Shown here piece after piece: positions 32,159-40,667 of a stretch of 43,318 nt of DNA. Source of the DNA: Syntrophomonas sp. UBA5288 (GTDB lineage: Bacteria; Bacillota; Syntrophomonadia; Syntrophomonadales; Syntrophomonadaceae); assembly GCA_002408445.1 (NCBI GenBank), contig DHSK01000032.1:1-43318 (forward strand). Direction: 5' to 3'. Numbering within the stretch: position 1 is the stretch's first letter; the number at the start of each line of letters is the position of its first letter. The translations under genes and the position numbers were made by a program. The notes under the pieces were generated by a model that had not been told where the DNA came from, did no database searches, and saw only the letters and a program-made list of their open reading frames with translations.

Positions 32159-33262
32159 ATGCCGGACACTAAGGCCCTTGCCCAAACCATGCTGAAGGAC
32201 CCTAACTTTGTCGATAGTCTTTACGACTACATGCGCATTGTAGACCCCATACAGAAAACAGTCGCATACTTTGCGAGGTCACACACCGAGGAAATCTGCA
32301 ATGGCGAACACGAATGCTTCAGCCTGTGGGAGCGGGGACAAGCCTGTGAGAACTGCATTTCAATGCGGGCCTTTAACAGCGGGGATACCATTATTAAGAT
32401 TGATTACCGGGGAGACAGGGTGCTGATGGCTACCGCAGTTCCCTTTAATGGGGCAGACAGCCAGCAAGTGGTGGAACTGCTGAAGGATATCACCAATACC
32501 GGTATCATCGACATTGAAGGCAAGGAAACCGACCAGATTCATAAGATTATCACCAAAAGGAATCAGGCTTTGGTCAGAGATACTCTGACCGGGACATACA
32601 ACCGCGAATTTATTTTCGAAAGACTGCCTCACGATATCGCCCGGGCCAACGAACAAGGGCAGCCGCTTACACTGATTTTCGCCGGCATAAACGGGTTTCG
32701 CACCATCAACGACAGATACGGTCTGGTGGCGGGAGATTTGGTTGCCAAAGAATTCGTTAAAGCCTTGAAACATTACTGCGCCGGCAAAAATGATTGGTGC
32801 GCTCGCTATGACGGAGTAGAATTTATCCTCGTCCTTAATAACAATACCGAAAAACAGGCTTACCAGACCTGCAAACGCCTGGCTAAAAAAATCAGCCGGC
32901 TGACAGTTCCCTTTGAAAAGAAAATCATCCGGATTTCAAGCGATATTGGATTTTACACCATTAACAATGAACCCCTTACCGCCCAGAACTTGATCGACAA
33001 GGCCCGCAAAGGCCTTTACACAACGATCGAAATGGAAAGTGCAGATAGAAACGAAGCCCTTGAAAATGTCATTAAACGACTATCCTTAACCCTCCGGGAA
33101 AAAGAAACCGCCTTGCTGCTCCTGAAGGGACTCACCAATACGGAAATTGCGGAACAACTCTTTGTCGGCGTTTCAACTGTAAAAAAACATATCTCCAGTA
33201 TTTTTACCAAAGCCGAAGTTCGCTCCCGGTCTGAATTTATCGCAAAATATACCCAGACCTGA
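32159..33262 (+). CDS. Degenerate GGDEF-domain protein with C-terminal LuxR-type HTH
   Basis: About 367 aa from ATG 32159 (GGAG nine nt upstream); an upstream frame to 31991 is open but is contradicted by the promoter. Three parts: an N-terminal PAS-like sensor (about 1-125) with a cysteine cluster in ICNGEHECFSLWERGQACENC; a GGDEF fold (about 140-290) with DTLTGTYNREFIFERL and INDRYGLVAGD; and a LuxR/FixJ HTH (about 300-365) with REKETALLLLKGLTNTEIAE and VSTVKKHISSIF. The active-site loop reads RYDGVEF in place of GGDEF, and the first metal Asp is glycine (AGINGF), so cyclase activity is unlikely. It probably acts as a DNA-binding regulator that may sense a nucleotide or redox state. Divergent from the flavodiiron unit. 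Confidence 0.88.
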   Translation: MPDTKALAQTMLKDPNFVDSLYDYMRIVDPIQKTVAYFARSHTEEICNGEHECFSLWERGQACENCISMRAFNSGDTIIKIDYRGDRVLMATAVPFNGADSQQVVELLKDITNTGIIDIEGKETDQIHKIITKRNQALVRDTLTGTYNREFIFERLPHDIARANEQGQPLTLIFAGINGFRTINDRYGLVAGDLVAKEFVKALKHYCAGKNDWCARYDGVEFILVLNNNTEKQAYQTCKRLAKKISRLTVPFEKKIIRISSDIGFYTINNEPLTAQNLIDKARKGLYTTIEMESADRNEALENVIKRLSLTLREKETALLLLKGLTNTEIAEQLFVGVSTVKKHISSIFTKAEVRSRSEFIAKYTQT

Positions 33263-33265
33263 TCC

Positions 33266-33316
33266 AAAACAAAAGCCTGTCGGCAGTACTACTTTTCAGT
33301 ACTTGGCCGACAGGCT
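33266..33316 (-). terminator. Strong terminator between convergent genes
   Basis: AGCCTGTCGGC (33274-33284) and GCCGACAGGCT (33306-33316) form a stem with an inner AGTACT/AGTACT pairing. On the - strand it is followed by TTTTGTTTT, ending the copper-amine-oxidase-like gene. A second stem beside it (about 33319-33345, ACCACCC/GGGGTGGT, then TTATTTC) could serve the + strand regulator gene. Confidence 0.8.
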
Positions 33317-33404
33317 GACCACCCTCATACTACACCGGGGTGGTTATTTCTGCTTCAAGCGTATATGATTGTAGTTTGGGCCGATATGTTGCGGCTACGG
33401 TTGC

Positions 33405-34517
33405 TTAATTCCAGCTAAAGGTATAACTGCTCCCATCGTATATAACATAATAATCAGAATCATCGTTGTCGTAAATCCTTCCGGTAATATCGGCATCTTC
33501 ATAATAAGTACCATCTATTTCGGAATTGATTCTGCTTTTTACCGCCAATATTAAATCTTTCAAATCAGTGGTGCTGACCTCGGTAAGATCGGAATAATAA
33601 TCGGCATAGCTGAAATCAAGCTTTATCGTATAAGCCAAATCATCTTCATCGCCGCTCAGGCTGATGCTCGCAGTTATTCCGTCATCACCGAAATAATCAT
33701 CCCCGGCATCCTCAAAATAATCATTCAAGGTACTCCTGATATCACTTAGGCTGATATCGTCATCCCAGCTATATGTATACGAACTTCCATTATATTTGAC
33801 ATAATAGCCGGACTCATCTTCGTCAACCAGCTTTCCTGTAATATCGGCATCTTCATAATCCGTATCATCCGCCAAGGAGGCAATCTTGGATTTGACTGCA
33901 GACATCAAAGCTTTCAAGTCAGTTTCACCAATATCTTTTAGGTCGTCATAATCATCAGCATAATAGAAATCCAGCGTAATGGTGTAAAACAGATCATCCT
34001 CATCGCCGCTTAAATTAATCGTGGTGTCTATGCCATCATCATCGAAATAATCATCCCCGGCATCCTCAAAATAATCATTCAGATCTGACTTTATATCGCT
34101 TAAACTGGCATCGTCACTGGAATCGCCTTTCAGGGTGCTGACTCTGGAATCAAGCGTTGCTATGGTTTGCTGTAATTGATCGATCTGGTTCTGGAGAGCT
34201 ACTATTTGTTGGCTGGCAGATCCGGTAATACTTCCAGAAGTGGCATCGCTGATAATTACTTGTTTATTGGTACCATTCCACTCGACCCCTTTGCCGAAAT
34301 TGCTCATCAGCATACGTAATGGAATGTAGGTAGTACCGTCAATTATGTAGGATGGAGTAGTATCAGTCAATTGCTGTCCGTTATAAATAATTGTAACACC
34401 CTGATAGGCTTGAACGGTCTTGGTGCCTGATGCTGCACCCACCGGTTGGACAATGCCCAACATAATAAAAAATACTACGGCAAGAAATAGAGACGTATTT
34501 TTTCTCCAGTTATTCAT
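33405..34517 (-). CDS. Secreted copper-amine-oxidase-N-like protein with duplicated acidic domain
   Basis: A 370-aa exported protein. Signal peptide about 1-29 (cut after AVG-A-A-like PVGAAS); copper amine oxidase N-terminal-like domain about 33-95 (VTIIYNGQQLTDTTPSYIID and GTTYIPLRMLMSNFGKGVEW); short coiled coil about 101-130 (IVALQNQIDQLQQTIATLDS). Two tandem copies of a roughly 115-aa acidic, Tyr-rich domain follow, about 138-251 and 256-370. Each starts SLSDI, contains LNDYFEDAGDDYF and LSGDEDDL, and ends in an ADITG segment and SSYT-SW. Such N-domains usually dock cell-wall proteins. The function of the repeats is unknown; clustered Asp suggests Ca binding. AAGGAGG precedes the ATG. Confidence 0.85.
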   Translation of the reverse strand: MNNWRKNTSLFLAVVFFIMLGIVQPVGAASGTKTVQAYQGVTIIYNGQQLTDTTPSYIIDGTTYIPLRMLMSNFGKGVEWNGTNKQVIISDATSGSITGSASQQIVALQNQIDQLQQTIATLDSRVSTLKGDSSDDASLSDIKSDLNDYFEDAGDDYFDDDGIDTTINLSGDEDDLFYTITLDFYYADDYDDLKDIGETDLKALMSAVKSKIASLADDTDYEDADITGKLVDEDESGYYVKYNGSSYTYSWDDDISLSDIRSTLNDYFEDAGDDYFGDDGITASISLSGDEDDLAYTIKLDFSYADYYSDLTEVSTTDLKDLILAVKSRINSEIDGTYYEDADITGRIYDNDDSDYYVIYDGSSYTFSWN

Positions 34518-34822
34518 TTTAATAGCCTCCTTAGTTTTTTAATATTGCAACATGCCTACGCAAGTACGGCTGCAGCCAGACTCGAGCATTTATTTGTCAT
34601 ATATTATCCAACTAATAACTGAAAACTTACTGAGCCGGAACTGAAAATTAATTGAATATTTTACCATCACACTAAAGCAGTTATTAAAATTATTTATGAT
34701 CCATTTTCCAATTCTTAAATCTATGCTCGCTCAAGCTTCACTGTAGAAGACGTGACTTGCTTTGACATGTCATTAACGGTGTATGAAAAATAGTTGCTAA
34801 TAATTCCTCTTTGTGGTGTTAT

Positions 34823-34851
34823 TTAGAATATATTCTATTTTAACATATAAT
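34823..34851 (+). promoter_or_regulatory. Promoter for the lipoprotein gene
   Basis: TTAGAA and a perfect TATAAT, 17 bp apart on the + strand, about 50 nt before the lipoprotein start. The remainder of the 383-bp divergent gap (34518-34822) is AT-rich; it holds a 10-bp palindrome GGCTGCAGCC near 34568 and no gene. I looked for a cyclic-di-GMP riboswitch there and found none. Confidence 0.45.
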
Positions 34852-34900
34852 CAATAAAAAGTTGGGCCCATAGATCATAAGATAAGGAGTGTGATATGGA

Positions 34901-35590
34901 TTGAATAAGTTTAATGCTACGAAAGTACTGGCAGGTCTCGTTTGTTTTGCGTTTATTGTCAGCCTGACCGGGTGTCAGCCGGCAGCCTCCAGCGAAAAAA
35001 CCAAACCGGTCAATCAAACCGATTCAGCCGGTAAAGAAGATCCCGCCGACCTGCTAAAGACCGGCCAGGGTATCAGCGAATTCTCCTGTACGGTAAACAC
35101 CATTCTCCCCGGTGGCAAGTCTGATACCTCTAAATTGTGGTTCAAAAGCGGCAATTTGCGTCTGGAAGCATCAAATCCTGAAAATGGTGAGAAAATCGTC
35201 ACTATATTAAATCAAACCGACAAAGCACTTTATATGTGTCAGCCCGGACAAAATACAGCTATGAAGATGCCGGCAGAGGGATCCAATATAACCAGCCCTA
35301 AGGAACAGCTACAAGCAATAGAAACTGGAACCATGAAATTCCTGAGAGACGAACTATACGATGGCAAAAAGTGCAAAGTATATCAAACAGGTGATGGAAA
35401 TACCGCTGAAATAGTATGGCTCCTGCAGGATAAAGGCCTCCCGGCACGGATAGAAACTGCAGATGATAGGGGAAAGGTAATTATTGAATATAAAGACTAT
35501 AAATTTGACAAAATTGATGATGCTGTTTTTAAAATTCCGGGCGGAATGCAAATTATCGATATGAGTTCCAGGCAGATTCCCACTTCCTAA
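34901..35590 (+). CDS. Predicted lipoprotein, LolA/DUF4412-like fold
   Basis: A 229-aa exported lipoprotein. The signal peptide and lipobox LTGC (about residues 22-25) are clear, followed by a polar linker rich in Lys, Thr and Ser. The mature part alternates short beta strands (ISEFSCTVNTIL, SKLWFKSGNLRLEA, KCKVYQTGD, VIIEYKDYKFDKIDDAVFKI), a pattern seen in LolA/RseB-like and DUF4412-type proteins, but I cannot name a function. The start is TTG with AAGGAG 11 nt upstream. Transcribed divergently from the acidic exported protein, with its own promoter and terminator. Confidence 0.75.
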   Translation: MNKFNATKVLAGLVCFAFIVSLTGCQPAASSEKTKPVNQTDSAGKEDPADLLKTGQGISEFSCTVNTILPGGKSDTSKLWFKSGNLRLEASNPENGEKIVTILNQTDKALYMCQPGQNTAMKMPAEGSNITSPKEQLQAIETGTMKFLRDELYDGKKCKVYQTGDGNTAEIVWLLQDKGLPARIETADDRGKVIIEYKDYKFDKIDDAVFKIPGGMQIIDMSSRQIPTS

Positions 35591-35609
35591 TAACAATTAC
35601 CGCATTAAC

Positions 35610-35656
35610 AGGAGACGGTGGATTTTTATGTCATATGAAAGTCCCGTCTCCTTTTT
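35610..35656 (+). terminator. Terminator after the lipoprotein gene
   Basis: AGGAGACGG pairs with CCGTCTCCT around a 25-nt loop and is followed by T5 on the + strand, about 20 nt after the stop. Confidence 0.75.
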
Positions 35657-35809
35657 ATATTATAGGGTAGGCCAATATTTTAAACTTAAAATAATTGTAT
35701 TTCTAATTAAAACAGGTATAATTAGATGGATATAATATTGGGTATAAAGTAATTTTATTAACATTACGTAATAATATTAGGGGATTTTGTTGAATATTGT
35801 TGTATTCTG

Positions 35810-35838
35810 TTGTCTTTTATATGTTAATATATTATACT
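35810..35838 (+). promoter_or_regulatory. Promoter for the cheW-like gene
   Basis: TTGTCT and TATACT, 17 bp apart, in an AT-rich stretch about 65 nt before the ATG. Both hexamers are close to the sigma-A consensus. Confidence 0.6.
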
Positions 35839-35904
35839 ATTCATAAAATATATTTGGGTTTATGAAAATGCTGGTTATATTTCTCAACAGGAAGGATAAT
35901 AAAC

Positions 35905-36336
35905 ATGGTAATGAAATCTACAACAGAGGGCCAGGTCAGTTTTAAGTTAGGAAATGAAGAATTCGGTTTGCCCGCTGATAACATCATTGAAATCATGCAG
36001 GTACCCGAAATAAATCAACTTCCCCATACGGCTGATTATCTATTAGGAGTAATCAAGGTCAAAGGAGTTATTATTCCCATCATTGATTTGAAGAAAAAAC
36101 TAACCGGTGACGCAACTAATATGGATGCAGATTGCCGCATTATTATTATGGAAATCAATTATTCCCAGGTAGGTCTCTTGGTAGAAAGCCTGGGAGATAA
36201 TTTTGATTATGAATCTTCTGAACTAGAATCGCCGGATAATACAGAGTCTGAAGTCCCGAGTAACTATTTACTGGGAATAGCCCGGTCTGATAATAACCTA
36301 ATCAAAATTTTAGATTACAAAGCCCTGTTAGGTTAA
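35905..36336 (+). CDS. CheW-like chemotaxis coupling protein
   Basis: A single-domain CheW-type protein, 143 aa. The two SH3-like subdomains are visible: FKLGNEEFGLPADNIIEIMQ and the hallmark YLLGVIKVKGVIIPIIDLKKKL, then RIIIMEINYSQVGLLVESLGD and YLLGIARSDNNLIKILDYKALL. CheW links chemoreceptors to the CheA kinase. No cheA, cheY or intact receptor is in the window; the nearest relative is the broken receptor at 15891-16223. AGGAAGG precedes the ATG, with its own promoter and terminator, so it is monocistronic. Confidence 0.92.
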   Translation: MVMKSTTEGQVSFKLGNEEFGLPADNIIEIMQVPEINQLPHTADYLLGVIKVKGVIIPIIDLKKKLTGDATNMDADCRIIIMEINYSQVGLLVESLGDNFDYESSELESPDNTESEVPSNYLLGIARSDNNLIKILDYKALLG

Positions 36337-36413
36337 TTTAACTGAAACATAGGCTAAATTATGCCGGCTTGAGGTAACATCAACCGGGAAAAATATGCTG
36401 GATAAAAACATCA

Positions 36414-36456
36414 AGGGGATACTGCACCAGGTGCGGTATCCCCTGTTCGTTCTTTT
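36414..36456 (+). terminator. Terminator after the cheW-like gene
   Basis: GGGGATAC-x-GCACC pairs with GGTGC-x-GTATCCCC (about 13 bp with one internal mismatch), then TGTTCGTTCTTTT on the + strand. Confidence 0.7.
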
Positions 36457-36622
36457 CAGGTCAGGGCGCGCAAGAGGCACCAGCGCATAATCGAAACTTG
36501 CTTTCGCTATACTATAGCCCGACCTATCCCCCTTCCCCCACTATAGCCATCTAACCAACCAACTTAATGCTATCATCTGCATCATCCTTGAAAAAACCAC
36601 CAATAAGTGACCACGAGGGAAC

Positions 36623-36661
36623 ATAAGTTGTGCCCTTCCGTATATTGGCACACTTATTTTT
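36623..36661 (+). terminator. Second terminator-like stem before the FAD/Fe-S gene
   Basis: ATAAGT-T-GTGCC pairs with GGCACACTTAT with one bulge and a 12-nt loop, followed by T5. It lies upstream of the promoter at 36709-36737, so it insulates the next gene rather than attenuating it. The rest of 36457-36708 shows no gene. Confidence 0.6.
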
Positions 36662-36708
36662 ACCATTGTTATTAATACTTTGCAATATAATCGACAGTAT
36701 TTTTACTA

Positions 36709-36737
36709 TTGCGGGTTTGTATGATCCTATATATAAT
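36709..36737 (+). promoter_or_regulatory. Promoter for the FAD/Fe-S/CCG oxidoreductase
   Basis: TTGCGG and a perfect TATAAT, 17 bp apart, about 30 bp before the start codon. Confidence 0.55.
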
Positions 36738-36772
36738 TAGATTAAATAATATACCCTAAGGGGGTAATGGTA

Positions 36773-39700
36773 TTGAGAAATTTATCTTCATTTCAACAAA
36801 CAGAACTAACCGCTGTTTTGGGTACCAGAATAAATTATGATCTTCGGGAACGAATGTTATACGCCGGCGACGTTGGCACTATGCCGGGCATAATCAGCCC
36901 GCTGGCCGGTAACCGTATACCCCGGGCCATTGTTCAGCCGGTGAATCTCGAAGAGGTTTTATTTTTAACCAACTGGGCCGTTAAAAACCGTATACCCCTG
37001 GTTGCAAGAGGTAAAGCTACTTCCGGTTATGGCGGAGTTATACCCCTTGACGCCGGGGTGGTGGTAGAGTTTAACCGGATGAAAGATATTGCAATTGATG
37101 TAAATCAGCGCACCGTTACAGTACAGCCAGGCGCAGTCTGGCAAAAGATAGAAGACCAGCTTAATCCGGCCGGTCTAACCCTGAAATCTTATCCCACCAG
37201 TGCCCCCTCCTCCACTGTGGGCGGATGGCTGGCCACCGGAGGGGCCGGTATCGGCAGCTACGCCACCGGTTATTTTAAGAGCATAATCCAGCAAGTTACC
37301 CTGGTCAGACCAGATGGTAAATTAGCAGACATAAAAAGAGATGATTTAGATACGGTCATCGGAGCATCAGGTACAACCGGTTTTATAACATCCATTACGT
37401 TTAAGGTGAACCCATTAAAAGTGAGAACCAAAAGGGCTTATGCCTTAAGCAGCCAAACTGAAGCTGCCGCTTTTGTGCAGGGTAGCTACGCCCGGCATTT
37501 GCCGCTATGGTCGCTTAGTTTTGTTAATCCTGCAGCTGTTCATTTTAAAAACCTGATACCGCTGAAAAAGAGTCATAATAGTAAGGGTACAACCCGTACT
37601 GCTATGCCTGAAAAATATATAGTACTGGTAGTTTATGATTCATCAGCCGAAGTTGATAGCCAACTGGAGATGCTGGCGCGGGAAACCGGGGCAGAGATGC
37701 TTGACTCCTCAGCAGCCGAGCATGAATGGGAGGAGCGCTTTAGTCCTATGAAAGCGAAACGTCTGGCCCCCTCCTTTATTCCGGCTGAAGTCATCGTTCC
37801 GGCAGACCGGCTTAAGCAGGTCCTCAGGGAGCTTGAGAGTAAAATCAAGCTACCCCTGCTTTTGGAAGGATTCGCCGTTCAGGGCGGAGATATCGTATTG
37901 CTAGGCTTTATTCCCCACGATGAGCGGAAATTCGGTTTTAATCTGGCTTTTGGATTGTCTCTTACCATACTGAAAATTGCATGGCGCAATGGTGGAAGGC
38001 CATATGGCACCGGTCTTTATTTTTCCGAGTGGCCCGAACAAGTTCTCGGAGCAAAGGCAGTTAAAGCTATAGAGCAGTTTAAAAATCAGTATGACAGAGC
38101 CAATATCATGAACCCGGGCAAGGTAACACAACAGCGTATGGTGGCCAAAATGCTCACCATGGCCATGCCTTTTGAGCCAATCATCCGCATTATAGCCGGA
38201 ATGAACAAAGGCAATGAGCCCGGTGAGACTTATATCCCGCGCCGGGGTTTGCCGGGTGATATCACCTGGTTTAGTTACGCTTGTGCCGGATGCGGTTATT
38301 GTGTAGACGAATGCACCCAGTATTCCGGCCGTGGCTGGGAATCTCAATCGCCCCGGGGAAAATGGAATCTCTTAAAAATGGTGGCCGACGGCCAGACGGA
38401 TATCACCCAAAGCGATGTCAGTACTTTTCTATCATGTACGACCTGTGATATCTGCACTGAGAAATGCCAGTTGGAATTACCTATCGAACCATCCTGGTTC
38501 AAACTCAGGGGACAGCTGGTACAGGATGAGGGCTATCATACCCTGCCGGCTTTTCAGATTATGGCGGCCAGCGCGCACAAAGAGCGCAATATCTGGGCCC
38601 ATTACAGTAAAGACCGGGATGCCTGGGTACCTGACGACATCCGTTCCTATATAAAAGAAAAGAGCGATATCGCCTATTTTCCTGGCTGTACTGCCTCTTT
38701 TGTGGAACAGGATATCGCAGTCTCTACCGCCCGGTTGTTGAAGAAAGCCGGAGTGGAATTTTCTTACCTGGCCCAAGAGGAAGCCTGCTGCGGTATCCCC
38801 ATGTTAATGTCAGGCAAGTGGGACGTGTTTGAAGAAATAATGGAGCATAATATGGCAGCCATGAAAGCACGCGGCGCAACCACTATTATCACTTCCTGCC
38901 CGGCGTGCAGATTGGTATGGGAAACCTTTTATAAACGCTTTACCCTGGACCGCGGTGAAGAATACCCCTTTACGGCCAAACATTATTCTGAAGTTATAGC
39001 AGAAAAAATCGCCGATGGCAGTTTTGTCCCCGAACACGGCATGGATGGTGCCATAACTTACCACGACCCTTGTCATATGGGCAGAGCCGGCGGAATTTAT
39101 GAACCACCGCGAGAATTATTAAAATCAGTACCGGGAATCGATTTCCGGGAGATGGAATATAACCGGGATAAAGCGCACTGCTGTGGTTCGGTTCTTACCC
39201 TGGTCGAAAATCCTGATACTGCCGCACAGATCGGTAAAATCCGTTTGGATGAAGCGGTTGCCGCCGGTGCCGATACCATTATCACCGCCTGCCCCTGCTG
39301 CCGGGTGCAGCTTCAGGCCACTGCTGATTACTATAAGATGGACAATCTTAAGGTTAAGGATATGGCAGCGTTTATGGCCGAGAGTTGCGGCCTTGAAGTC
39401 AAAGACAGTACTCCGGTAATTAATGAGCGCTGGGCCACATTCGATGTCATGATCCGGATGATGACACCTTCGGGCATGGCCGCTATGATGGCCGAAATGC
39501 TTGATGACATGATAAACGCCATGCCAAGACCTATGGCCGCAATGATGAGATGGCTTAAACGGCAGCCCCAGCCGGTTAAGAAACCGATGTTGAAAATGAT
39601 GGTCCCGGTGATGCCCAAATTATTTTCGCTGCTTCTGCCCGGTATGATGCCGAAGGTAATGCCCAAAATGTTGGAAATGGTCAAAGCCCAGGTCCCGATG

Positions 39701-39826
39701 CCGGATTTCATGGCCGAACAACTGCCGGACCTGATGCCGGGTGCAATGCTGGAATTGATGCCCAAAATGCTGCCGGAAATATTGCCGCATTTTATGCCAT
39801 TGATGATCGATTACCTTATGAAATAG
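36773..39826 (+). CDS. FAD-linked oxidase / Fe-S / CCG-domain oxidoreductase with Met-Pro-rich tail
   Basis: About 1017 aa, GlcD plus GlcF-like in one chain (similar in plan to YdiJ-type 2-hydroxyacid dehydrogenases). FAD-binding type-4 domain about 40-215 (LVARGKATSGYGGVIPLDAG, PTSAPSSTVGGWLATGGAGI), FAD-oxidase C domain to about 460, two [4Fe-4S] motifs (CAGCGYCVDEC near 503, CTTCDICTEKC near 555), and two CCG heterodisulfide-reductase-type repeats (CCGIPMLMSGK near 671, CCGSVL near 802). The last about 128 residues hold roughly 30 Met and 19 Pro in MPK/MMP motifs. The family oxidises D-2-hydroxyacids such as lactate or glycolate; here the acceptor could be quinone or ETF. TTG 36773 is eight nt after GGGGG; ATG 36767 is an alternative. 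Confidence 0.9.
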   Translation: MRNLSSFQQTELTAVLGTRINYDLRERMLYAGDVGTMPGIISPLAGNRIPRAIVQPVNLEEVLFLTNWAVKNRIPLVARGKATSGYGGVIPLDAGVVVEFNRMKDIAIDVNQRTVTVQPGAVWQKIEDQLNPAGLTLKSYPTSAPSSTVGGWLATGGAGIGSYATGYFKSIIQQVTLVRPDGKLADIKRDDLDTVIGASGTTGFITSITFKVNPLKVRTKRAYALSSQTEAAAFVQGSYARHLPLWSLSFVNPAAVHFKNLIPLKKSHNSKGTTRTAMPEKYIVLVVYDSSAEVDSQLEMLARETGAEMLDSSAAEHEWEERFSPMKAKRLAPSFIPAEVIVPADRLKQVLRELESKIKLPLLLEGFAVQGGDIVLLGFIPHDERKFGFNLAFGLSLTILKIAWRNGGRPYGTGLYFSEWPEQVLGAKAVKAIEQFKNQYDRANIMNPGKVTQQRMVAKMLTMAMPFEPIIRIIAGMNKGNEPGETYIPRRGLPGDITWFSYACAGCGYCVDECTQYSGRGWESQSPRGKWNLLKMVADGQTDITQSDVSTFLSCTTCDICTEKCQLELPIEPSWFKLRGQLVQDEGYHTLPAFQIMAASAHKERNIWAHYSKDRDAWVPDDIRSYIKEKSDIAYFPGCTASFVEQDIAVSTARLLKKAGVEFSYLAQEEACCGIPMLMSGKWDVFEEIMEHNMAAMKARGATTIITSCPACRLVWETFYKRFTLDRGEEYPFTAKHYSEVIAEKIADGSFVPEHGMDGAITYHDPCHMGRAGGIYEPPRELLKSVPGIDFREMEYNRDKAHCCGSVLTLVENPDTAAQIGKIRLDEAVAAGADTIITACPCCRVQLQATADYYKMDNLKVKDMAAFMAESCGLEVKDSTPVINERWATFDVMIRMMTPSGMAAMMAEMLDDMINAMPRPMAAMMRWLKRQPQPVKKPMLKMMVPVMPKLFSLLLPGMMPKVMPKMLEMVKAQVPMPDFMAEQLPDLMPGAMLELMPKMLPEILPHFMPLMIDYLMK

Positions 39827-39866
39827 AACAGAAATAGAACAGGGGACGGTTCTTCGTTTGACAAAC

Positions 39867-39896
39867 CCTCAACAGAATGATAGCCTACTGTTGAGG
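39867..39896 (+). promoter_or_regulatory. Hairpin that can hide the transposase ribosome binding site
   Basis: CCTCAACAG pairs with CTGTTGAGG around a 12-nt loop. The 3' arm contains GAGG of the ribosome binding site (GAGGTGATTTTTTATG), so the folded RNA would block translation. It also resembles the subterminal imperfect palindromes of REP-type units. Confidence 0.6.
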
Positions 39897-39905
39897 TGAT
39901 TTTTT

Positions 39906-40667
39906 ATGCCGAGAACAGCAAGAGAAAAGAGTGAGAGTGGAATATATCATATTATGTTAAGAGGAATCAATCAGCAAAACATATTTGAAGATGAAGAAGA
40001 TAATAAAAAATTCATTGATATCCTTGAAAGATACAAAACAGAGATAGATTACAAAATATATGCATATTGTTTAATGGGAAATCATGTACATTTATTAGTA
40101 AAAGAAGGGAAAGAAGAGCTCTCCAATACCATGAAAAGAATAGGAACCGCTTATGTATACTGGTATAATTGGCAGTATGGTAGAAAGGGTCACCTATTCC
40201 AGGATCGATATAAAAGTGAGGCAGTGGAAAATGACAGATATTTTTTAACAGTGTTAAGATACATACATCAAAACCCAATAAAAGCAGGATTAGTAAAAGA
40301 TATAGAAACATATGAATGGAGTAGCTATAAAGAATATATAGGCGAAAAAGGGATTGTTGATACTGATTTTGTATTGAGTATGTGGGATACTGATAGAGAC
40401 AAATCTATACAAAGTTTTATTGTATTCAATGCGGAAATCAGTACCGATGAATGTCTTGAAGTCACGGAAGTAAGAAAAACAATATCTGATAAAGAAATAA
40501 AAGAATTAGTTATGGATAAGTACCACCTCATATTGGCATCTTTACAGAATCAACCGCAGAAGACGCAGGCAGAGGTATTGAAATATTTAAAAGAACTTGA
40601 TGGAACTTCATTAAGACAGATATCTAGACTAACAGGATTTACTGTTAACAAGATTTATAGATCATAA
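39906..40667 (+). CDS. REP-associated (Y1/HUH) transposase, Transposase_17-like
   Basis: A 253-aa single-stranded-DNA transposase of the IS200-related RAYT class. Start MPRTAREKSESGIYHIMLRG, the HUH motif in CLMGNHVHLLVKEG near residues 57-70, the helix GKEELSNTMKRIGTAYVYWYNW, then RKGHLFQDRYKSEAVENDRYFL, where a tyrosine is the usual nucleophile, and YIHQNPIKAGLV. The C-terminal extension ends in a DnaA/HTH-like segment LDGTSLRQISRLTGFTVNKI. Full length, apparently intact. A-rich codon use differs from the flanking genes, which suggests recent arrival. The stop codon lies in the right inverted repeat. Confidence 0.93.
   Translation: MPRTAREKSESGIYHIMLRGINQQNIFEDEEDNKKFIDILERYKTEIDYKIYAYCLMGNHVHLLVKEGKEELSNTMKRIGTAYVYWYNWQYGRKGHLFQDRYKSEAVENDRYFLTVLRYIHQNPIKAGLVKDIETYEWSSYKEYIGEKGIVDTDFVLSMWDTDRDKSIQSFIVFNAEISTDECLEVTEVRKTISDKEIKELVMDKYHLILASLQNQPQKTQAEVLKYLKELDGTSLRQISRLTGFTVNKIYRS

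Noticed and set aside
34518..34900. Cyclic-di-GMP riboswitch in the divergent gap near the acidic exported protein
   Set aside because: GEMM-type conserved cores are absent; only a 10-bp palindrome and AT-rich promoters are visible.
39331..39765. 144-aa - strand frame opposite the Met/Pro-rich tail
   Set aside because: It is the mirror of low-complexity ATG-rich codons; Ile/Gly/Met-rich composition with no start signal. The + strand frame is continuous with the oxidoreductase.
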